Origin: Giesbergeria sp.
GTDB taxonomy: Bacteria > Pseudomonadota > Gammaproteobacteria > Burkholderiales > Burkholderiaceae_C
Direction: 5' to 3'
Assembly (NCBI GenBank): GCA_017998735.1
Contig: JAGOCN010000035.1
Coordinates: forward strand, 1 to 10,487
Length of the DNA: 10,487 bases
Below, piece after piece: positions 6,467 through 10,487 of this stretch. Positions within the stretch are counted from its first letter, which is position 1, and every line of letters begins with the position of its first letter. Both the position numbers and the translations under genes were made by a program. The notes beneath the pieces are model-generated. The model was given only the letters and a program-made list of their open reading frames with translations, was not told the DNA's origin and did no database searches.

Positions 6467-7297
6467 ATGTCTGCTGCCCACCCTGTGCTTCTTTCCGCAT
6501 TCCGCGCCAGCAGCCTGGCACTGGCCGCCCTGCTGACTGCCTGCGGCGGCGACAACACCGCGTCCGGCGTGCGCGCGCCGGGTGCGTCCAAAGCGCCCGA
6601 GACACGCGCCCTGGAGGCCGGTGCCGCGCTGCTGCAGGACCGGCCCCCGATCGATGCGCTCAATGCCTACCTGGACGGGTTTCACTTCTACAGTGGCCGC
6701 ATGGAAGCGCAGATGGAAGCGCACCACTACTGCGCCCATGTCAATGAAGAGGTGACGCAGTGCGTTCTGTACGACGGCAATGGCCGCACGGCCAAGCTGG
6801 TGGGGGTCGAGTACATCCTGACCGAACGCCTGTTTGCCTCTTTACCCGAAGCTGAAAAACCCCTGTGGCACAGCCATGTGCACGAAGTGCGTTCAGGCCA
6901 GCTGATCGCTCCCGGCATTCCGCAGGTGGCAGAGCATGCGCTGATGCAAAAGCTGGTCGGCACCTACGGCAAGACCTGGCACACCTGGCACACCGCGTCC
7001 GGCAGCACCCTGCCGGTGGGTATTCCGCAGCTCATGATGGGTTTCACCGCCGACGGCCAGGCCGATGCCGCCATGGTGGCCGCACGCGACGAACGCTTTG
7101 GCGTGCGCACCAGTGACAAGCGCAAGAACCGCGAGGACATTCCTGCGCCGCCCGTGCAGCAGGGTGCCGATGCCTGGCAGCACGGCCCTGCGCTGCAGCT
7201 GGGCGACCCTGTGGCTGTCGGTGCGGGTGCAGGTGCGGCTGCTTCCGGCACTGCTGCCCCGCCTGCCGGGCCATCTGCCCAGGCCGGCAAACCGTGA
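6467..7297 (+). CDS. OBAP / DUF1264 family lipoprotein
   Basis: The 276-residue product matches the DUF1264 family, whose plant members are the oil-body-associated proteins (OBAP). Conserved blocks are DALNAYLDGFHFYSG (63-77), MEAHHYCAHVNEEVTQCVLYD (83-103), LVGVEYILTERLF (111-123), WHSHVHEVRSG (134-144), GTYGKTWHTWH (165-175) and LPVGIPQLMMGFT (182-194). The His/Cys-rich blocks (His86, His87, Cys89, His91; His135, His137, His139) suggest metal binding, though no reaction is known. The N-terminus ends in the lipobox LTAC with Cys26, so it should be a lipoprotein anchored to a membrane, unlike the plant proteins. The last ~30 residues are Ala/Gly/Pro-rich low complexity. An AAGGA Shine-Dalgarno precedes the ATG. 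Family assignment is firm from motif order; function is unknown. Confidence 0.92.
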   Translation: MSAAHPVLLSAFRASSLALAALLTACGGDNTASGVRAPGASKAPETRALEAGAALLQDRPPIDALNAYLDGFHFYSGRMEAQMEAHHYCAHVNEEVTQCVLYDGNGRTAKLVGVEYILTERLFASLPEAEKPLWHSHVHEVRSGQLIAPGIPQVAEHALMQKLVGTYGKTWHTWHTASGSTLPVGIPQLMMGFTADGQADAAMVAARDERFGVRTSDKRKNREDIPAPPVQQGADAWQHGPALQLGDPVAVGAGAGAAASGTAAPPAGPSAQAGKP

Positions 7298-7325
7298 AAA
7301 CGGACAATTGAAAACGGAAAAACCA

Positions 7326-7368
7326 TGAAAAAAGCCCCGGCGGTATGGCTTGGACACTGCCGGGGCTT
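7326..7368 (-). terminator. Rho-independent terminator of the small minus-strand gene
   Basis: A 13-bp stem pairs 7332-7344 with 7356-7368 around an 11-base loop, with one G-T wobble. On the minus strand the stem is followed by six T residues (A-run 7328-7333 on the plus strand), so it terminates the gene ending at 7434. On the plus strand only CTTGGGG follows, so it should work poorly for the OBAP gene. Its arms AAAAGCCCCGGC and CTGCCGGGGCTT are identical to those of the terminator at 3476-3514. Confidence 0.8.
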
Positions 7369-7433
7369 GGGGTGTGCAGGGCTGCTGCACGAGATGCACA
7401 GCGGCTTCTAAAAGCGCCGCTGGCAGGGCGTGG

Positions 7434-7700
7434 TCAGCCCATCGGGCAAGCCTGCACCGAAGGGGCATGGCGATGGCGAATCCACTGCAGGCCCTCGCTG
7501 GTGGCGTAGTGCGCGGCCGCGATGTGGTCGGCAAACACCGGGTCCAGGCGCAGCACGCGGTCGTGCGTGTGGCTGCCCTTGCCGGAACGGATGGACACGG
7601 AAGCCGCAAAACGGCCGTCGTCCAGCTGGCGCGTCAGGGGCGATACAAGGTACTTGCCAACGGTGGTGTTGGTGTGCGAATTGGAATGCAAAGAGGTCAT
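7434..7700 (-). CDS. Conserved-looking hypothetical protein (88 aa)
   Basis: The product, MTSLHSNSHTNTTVGKYLVSP onward, has a compact core: GKYLVSPLTRQLDDGRFAASVSIRSGKG (15-42), a THDRVLRLDPVF strand (45-56) and an AAHYATSEGLQWI helix (62-74). From memory the pattern 'KYLVSP...DGxYAASVSIRxGxGxxTHDR' recurs in small betaproteobacterial proteins with no known function; I cannot name the family with certainty. There is no signal peptide or membrane segment, so it is probably cytoplasmic. The frame is open upstream to 7964 but that part lacks protein character; an ATG at 7733 is an alternative start. No clear Shine-Dalgarno precedes either. A proper terminator follows the stop and a sigma-70-like element lies about 80 bases upstream, which supports a real gene. 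Confidence 0.75.
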   Translation of the reverse strand: MTSLHSNSHTNTTVGKYLVSPLTRQLDDGRFAASVSIRSGKGSHTHDRVLRLDPVFADHIAAAHYATSEGLQWIRHRHAPSVQACPMG

Positions 7701-8070
7701 GAAAAGCAGGGGCGGCGCAACAGCACAGCCCATCAAAAACAAAAAATCAGGGAAATGGCCTGCGCCAAGGCAGACCGGGTGTATCGATCCTGGCTGCAAG
7801 CCGTCAAGGCAAGCGCAGAAAAGCACCTGAAAAAAAGCAGCGCTTGCCAGAGCGAAACTTTGGTTGCCGGTCAGTGAGAGAAACCGGCGGAGGGCGCAAA
7901 GGCCATTCAGAGTGGCGGCGCGCAGACGGGGCTGTCTTTGGGAAGCGCGCCATTGTGAAAGCATGGCTTTATCGAAGCCGCGATTATAAGACCTGTTGTC
8001 AAAAGACCTTTTGGTTTGTAGCCGAACCGGCTGCCAGGTGCCTGCCGCCCCGGCTGCCTATCATGGCCGG
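7701..8070. other. 370-bp intergenic region between divergent genes
   Basis: No convincing protein is encoded here; open frames in it lack family-like sequence. It must hold the promoters of the minus-strand hypothetical gene (from 7700) and the plus-strand Gly-rich lipoprotein (from 8071). Visible elements are a sigma-70-like pair on the minus strand (7780-7807), an inverted repeat GCCGGT/ACCGGC (7866-7871 and 7883-7888), a TATAAG hexamer (7985-7990), a CAAAAG-AC-CTTTTG palindrome (8000-8013) and a direct repeat AAGACCT (7988-7994 and 8003-8009). None is proven. Confidence 0.6.
7780..7807 (-). promoter_or_regulatory. Possible sigma-70 promoter for the 88-aa hypothetical gene
   Basis: On the minus strand TTGACG (7802-7807) and GATACA (7780-7785) are 16 bases apart. 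The -35 is a 5 of 6 match to TTGACA; the -10 is poor (3 of 6 to TATAAT). It lies about 80 bases before the chosen start codon at 7700, a plausible distance. Confidence 0.3.
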
Positions 8071-8553
8071 ATGCCTTGCAATCCCACCTTTTCTCGCGTT
8101 TTTCGCCTTTCTCCCTCTGTCTGCCAGCGCCGCCGGCTGCGCTCCGGCCCTTTTGCCGCACTGGCGCTGGCCAGCGCCCTGCTGCTGGGCGGGTGCGGCA
8201 GTGTGGGGGTGGGCGTGGGCATTCCACTCGGGCCTTTCACGCTGGGCGTGGGCACGGGATCGGGTGGCCCCTCGCTGGGCCTGGGCACCGGCATCGGCCC
8301 GCTCGGCGCCGGGGTGGGCGTCAACAGCAGCGGTCAGGTGACGGGCAATGTCGGTGTGGGCGCCAGCGTGCCACTGGGCGGCAGCGCGGCGCGTGCCGGT
8401 GTCGGCGTGGGCACGGGCGCGGTGCTGTACGACCCACGCAACAACAGCAACGGCAACAGCAACAGCAATGGCCACCAAGACCAGGCCCCCGTGCCGCAGC
8501 CCGGCGTGGTGGTGCCGCGCACGGCCGGGCCGGACCGCTCATCGCGCTACTGA
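8071..8553 (+). CDS. Gly/Val-rich lipoprotein of unknown function
   Basis: The 160-residue product has a basic N-terminal region (RVFRLSPSVCQRRRLRSG), a hydrophobic stretch (PFAALALASALLL, 27-39) and the lipobox LGGC with Cys42. The mature part, 43-117, is built from short Gly-Val/Gly-Ile/Gly-Leu alternations (SVGVGVGIPLGPFTLGVGTG...), which suggests a repetitive beta-rich or flexible surface chain. A low-complexity Asn/Ser/Gly tract (124-134) and a Pro/Val tail follow. The start at 8071 is chosen because it keeps the signal sequence at the N-terminus; the n-region is still long and the Shine-Dalgarno weak. Frames upstream to 7996 add no recognisable sequence. It converges with srkA, 32 bases apart. 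I do not recognise a named family. Confidence 0.75.
   Translation: MPCNPTFSRVFRLSPSVCQRRRLRSGPFAALALASALLLGGCGSVGVGVGIPLGPFTLGVGTGSGGPSLGLGTGIGPLGAGVGVNSSGQVTGNVGVGASVPLGGSAARAGVGVGTGAVLYDPRNNSNGNSNSNGHQDQAPVPQPGVVVPRTAGPDRSSRY
8440..8469 (+). repeat. AAC/AGC codon repeat tract
   Basis: Ten codons alternate AAC or AAT with AGC or GGC (NNSNGNSNSN) inside the Gly-rich lipoprotein gene. The near-perfect hexamer AACAGC period makes length change by slippage possible; because the unit is a multiple of three, such changes would keep the frame. Confidence 0.75.
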
Positions 8554-8585
8554 AACGGACACCGTTCAAAGGCCAGCCCTGCCTG

Positions 8586-9653
8586 TCAGGCGCTCAGCGG
8601 CTCTTCCTGCATGGCCTCGATTTGCTCTTCCAGCATGTCCACCTGGCCCTTCCAATAGTCGCTGGAGCCAAACCACGGAAAGTTGATGGGAAAGATCGGG
8701 TCCTGCCAGCGCCGCGCCAGCCAGGCGCTGTAGTGAATCAGGCGCAAGGTGCGCAGCGGCTCGATCAGCGCCAGCTCGCGCCGGTCAAAGGGGCGGAACT
8801 GCTCATAGCCGTCGATCAGCGCGGAAAGCTGGTGCGTGCGCTGGCGCCGGTCGCCCGACAGCAGCATCCACAAATCCTGAACCGCCGGCCCCATGCGTGC
8901 ATCGTCCAGGTCGACAAAGTGCGGGCCGCCGCGCCCCCACTCGTCCAGCGGCGTCCACAGGATGTTGCCGGGATGGCAGTCGCCGTGCAGGCGCAGCACG
9001 GTCGCGTCCTTCAGGTGCAGGCGCGCCGGGCCGGTTTCGGGGTGGCCGTGGCCGCCGATGAGCGACAGCGCCCGCTCGCAGGCACTGCGCCAGCGCGACT
9101 GCATGTCCAGCGGAATCACGTCGTGCACCAGCAGCCAGTCGTGCGGCTCCGAGCCCAGGCTGTGCAAATCAAGCGCCGGCCGGTGCACGAATGGCCGCGC
9201 CGCGCCCACGGTGTGGATGCGCGCCAGAAAGCGGCCAATCCATTCCAGCACCTCGAAATCGTCCAGCTCGGGCTGGCGCCCGCCGCGCCACGGGCTGACG
9301 GAAAACTCGAACCCCGCGTGCGGGTGCAATGTCTGCCCGTTCAGCTCCAGCGCGCCCACGGCCGGCACCTCGGCGGCCATCAGGTCGGCGGCAAAAGCGT
9401 GCTCTTCCAGAATCTGGGCGCGGCTCCAGCGTGCCGGTCGGTAGAACTTGGCCACCACGCGCTGGCCGTCTTCCAGCGTGACCTGGTAAACGCGGTTTTC
9501 ATAGGAAGACAACGCCATCAGCCGGCCGTCGCCATACAGACCGACGCTGGCCAGCGCGTCCAGCACCACATCGGGCGTCAGGCGGGAGAAGGCATGCTGG
9601 CCAGCGGCAACAGGCTGGTCAGCGGCAAAGGGGTCGGGGAGCAAGGCATTCAT
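8586..9653 (-). CDS. srkA: Stress response kinase A (YihE/RdoA family)
   Basis: SrkA is a cytoplasmic Ser/Thr protein kinase with an aminoglycoside-phosphotransferase-like fold that, in E. coli, counters stress-induced cell death. The 355-residue product contains the nucleotide-loop SSYENRVYQV (49-58), VVAKFYRP with the ATP-binding Lys69, the helix Glu in ILEEHAFA (81-88), the catalytic loop LHGDCHPGNILW (222-233, with Asp225 and Asn230) and the metal-binding FVDLDDARMGPAVQDLWMLL (246-265, Asp248). The C-terminal part FPINFPWFGSSDYWKGQVDMLEEQI is also typical. E. coli SrkA is about 328 residues; the extra ~25 residues are at the N-terminus (MNALLPDPFAADQPVAAGQH). The start at 9653 is preferred over 9722, which adds unlike sequence. 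It lies downstream of ohr on the same strand, 190 bases away, with a repeat between. Confidence 0.95.
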   Translation of the reverse strand: MNALLPDPFAADQPVAAGQHAFSRLTPDVVLDALASVGLYGDGRLMALSSYENRVYQVTLEDGQRVVAKFYRPARWSRAQILEEHAFAADLMAAEVPAVGALELNGQTLHPHAGFEFSVSPWRGGRQPELDDFEVLEWIGRFLARIHTVGAARPFVHRPALDLHSLGSEPHDWLLVHDVIPLDMQSRWRSACERALSLIGGHGHPETGPARLHLKDATVLRLHGDCHPGNILWTPLDEWGRGGPHFVDLDDARMGPAVQDLWMLLSGDRRQRTHQLSALIDGYEQFRPFDRRELALIEPLRTLRLIHYSAWLARRWQDPIFPINFPWFGSSDYWKGQVDMLEEQIEAMQEEPLSA

Positions 9654-9748
9654 GCGGCCATTGTCACCCTGCCAGCGCTGCCTTGCCAGAAGGCGGTGCC
9701 CGCGTTTGCCGCCGGGTTGCAAGTACCGTTCAAAGCCATTGAAAATGC

Positions 9749-9808
9749 AGGTAAAAAAGGCTTCCAGCCCAGACAGGACAAGCGCTGAAAGCTATTGTTT
9801 CAATAGCA
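9749..9808. repeat. Interspersed intergenic repeat, copy 2
   Basis: This stretch aligns without gaps to 3417-3476 (44 of 60 identical by hand). It shares GCGCTGAAAGCTATTG (9782-9797) and ends in the palindrome GCTATTG (9791-9797), TTT, CAATAGC (9801-9807). It lies between ohr and srkA, ending 35 bases past the ohr stop on the minus strand, and is in the same orientation as copy 1. Confidence 0.75.
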
Positions 9809-9843
9809 CTTGTGCAGACAGAAGGCTGAACGGCTGCCGGCAC

Positions 9844-10266
9844 TCAGGCCAAGGTCAGCGCCATGCCGATGGTGTCGCGCGACCCATGGGCATAGGGCCA
9901 GATCTTGCCGGCTGCGTCCAGCACCTTCTGTGCCTCGCCGCGCTCCATGCCGGGCAGATGCACCTGCAGGCGCACCGCGATGCGGTAAGCGCCATCGGGC
10001 AAATCGCACAGGTCGACCTCGGCGTCCACCGCCGTGTCGTCCGGCAGCCGGGCGCCCATCTTGCCGGCCACGGTCTGCATGGCGCCGATGAAACAGGCCG
10101 AATAGGCGGCGGCAAACAGCTGCTCTGGATTGGTGCCGGGGGTGCCAGCGGTGCCGGGCGTGGTCAGCTGCACGTCCAGGTGGCCGTCTTCGCTGCGCGA
10201 TGCGCCTTCGCGCCCGCCGGTGGTGCGGGTCTTGGCGGTGTAGAGAACCTTGTCTGTCTGTGCCAT
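9844..10266 (-). CDS. ohr: Ohr family organic hydroperoxide resistance protein, variant
   Basis: Ohr is a cytoplasmic, dimeric thiol peroxidase of the Ohr/OsmC family that reduces organic hydroperoxides. The 140-residue product keeps the family order: KVLYTAKTRTTGGREGASRSEDG (6-28, conserved Arg19), NPEQLFAAAYSACFIGAM (46-63, Glu48 and peroxidatic Cys58), YRIAVRLQVHLPG (94-106) and a C-terminal IWPYAHGSRDTIGMALTLA. In ordinary Ohr this last block reads CPYSNATRGNI with the resolving Cys; here that Cys is Trp123 (codon TGG). Cys87 in DLCDLPDG is the only other Cys. The start at 10266 (MAQTDK) matches family length, with GGAAA 8 bases upstream; an ATG at 10281 adds METTT. srkA follows on the same strand. 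No adjacent OhrR gene is seen. The symbol is family-level; function could differ given the missing Cys. Confidence 0.88.
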   Translation of the reverse strand: MAQTDKVLYTAKTRTTGGREGASRSEDGHLDVQLTTPGTAGTPGTNPEQLFAAAYSACFIGAMQTVAGKMGARLPDDTAVDAEVDLCDLPDGAYRIAVRLQVHLPGMERGEAQKVLDAAGKIWPYAHGSRDTIGMALTLA

Positions 10267-10487
10267 GGTGGTGGTTTCCATTGCAGTGTTGATCAATGCC
10301 TGCCGAAAGGCGCAGGCGGCGGACCGGGAAGCAAGGCGGGGCCAGGGCTGCAAGACAACCGGGCCACATGCATCCCGCTGCCCGCACTTGTGCGCTCAGT
10401 GTGCACGGATTCGCACGCATTTGCAGTGCGAACGGGCAGCCTGCAGCGCCAGACTCGGCCGTGCGCGGCGCAGGCCCTGCTGCTGTC
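10267..10487. promoter_or_regulatory. ohr upstream region with inverted repeats
   Basis: No gene is supported in these 221 bases up to the window edge. Elements seen are TTGATCAA (10289-10296) close to the start codon, a GCCTGC/GCAGGC inverted repeat (10298-10303 and 10312-10317) and the arms TTCGCAC (10410-10416) and GTGCGAA (10426-10432) around a 9-base spacer. Smaller GCAC-TT-GTGC (10384-10393) and GTGCAC (10401-10406) palindromes lie next to the last one. No clear -35/-10 pair stands out. Confidence 0.4.

Noticed and set aside
7350..7877. 175-codon plus-strand frame opposite the small hypothetical gene
   Set aside because: No family-like sequence; the minus-strand 88-aa protein has a domain-like core and its own terminator.
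8554..8566. AACGG-ACA-CCGTT hairpin between the lipoprotein and srkA
   Set aside because: Only 5 bp with no T-run on either strand; not a supported terminator.
8076..9788. 570-codon open frame on the plus strand across the lipoprotein and srkA
   Set aside because: It runs antisense to all of srkA and out of frame through the lipoprotein; no domain signatures, typical high-GC shadow.
10396..10487. Possible 3' end of another minus-strand gene at the right edge
   Set aside because: About 30 open codons ending at TGA (10396-10398) with no recognisable sequence; too short to support.

Overview
The window looks like chromosomal DNA of a high-GC betaproteobacterium, most likely a member of the Comamonadaceae (Acidovorax, Polaromonas or Rhodoferax type). 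This rests on strong G/C third-position codon use, the style of the proteins (HtpG, SrkA, Ohr, an L,D-transpeptidase with SNGC, a DUF1264/OBAP lipoprotein), and two copies of a ~60-bp intergenic repeat with a GCTATTG...AATAGC core that I recall as common in that family. No mobile element, CRISPR array, tRNA or rRNA was seen. Gene assignments come from reading motifs, not from a database search.

Layout. (1) Positions 1-3366, plus strand: the last 41 codons of an RluF-type pseudouridine synthase, a leader with a good heat-shock (sigma-32) promoter candidate and a terminator-like hairpin, htpG, a class II aldolase/adducin-family gene 4 bases behind it, and a small 4-oxalocrotonate tautomerase-like gene. 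(2) 3367-3609: copy 1 of the repeat running directly into a strong bidirectional terminator. (3) 3610-6222, minus strand: a secreted protein with two PepSY-like repeats, then an overlapping pair of cell-wall genes (L,D-transpeptidase followed by M23 endopeptidase) ending in a heptamer tandem repeat. (4) 6223-6466: divergent intergenic region with a perfect 20-bp palindrome. (5) 6467-7297, plus: an OBAP/DUF1264 lipoprotein. (6) 7326-7700, minus: a small conserved-looking hypothetical gene with its own terminator. (7) 7701-8070: 370 bp without a gene, holding promoter-like and palindromic motifs. (8) 8071-8553, plus: a Gly/Val-rich lipoprotein. (9) 8586-10266, minus: srkA (stress-response kinase) behind ohr (organic hydroperoxide resistance), with repeat copy 2 between them. 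(10) 10267-10487: ohr upstream region, with inverted repeats.

The region reads as mostly housekeeping and stress physiology: protein folding under heat (HtpG), oxidative stress (Ohr, SrkA) and envelope maintenance (L,D-transpeptidase, M23 peptidase, three exported proteins or lipoproteins). The points most worth following are the Ohr homologue whose usual resolving cysteine position reads Trp, the sigma-32 promoter plus intrinsic-terminator-like hairpin ahead of htpG, the perfect palindrome at 6334-6353, and the gap-free repeat pair that neighbours a terminator. I did not find a clearly new multi-gene system.
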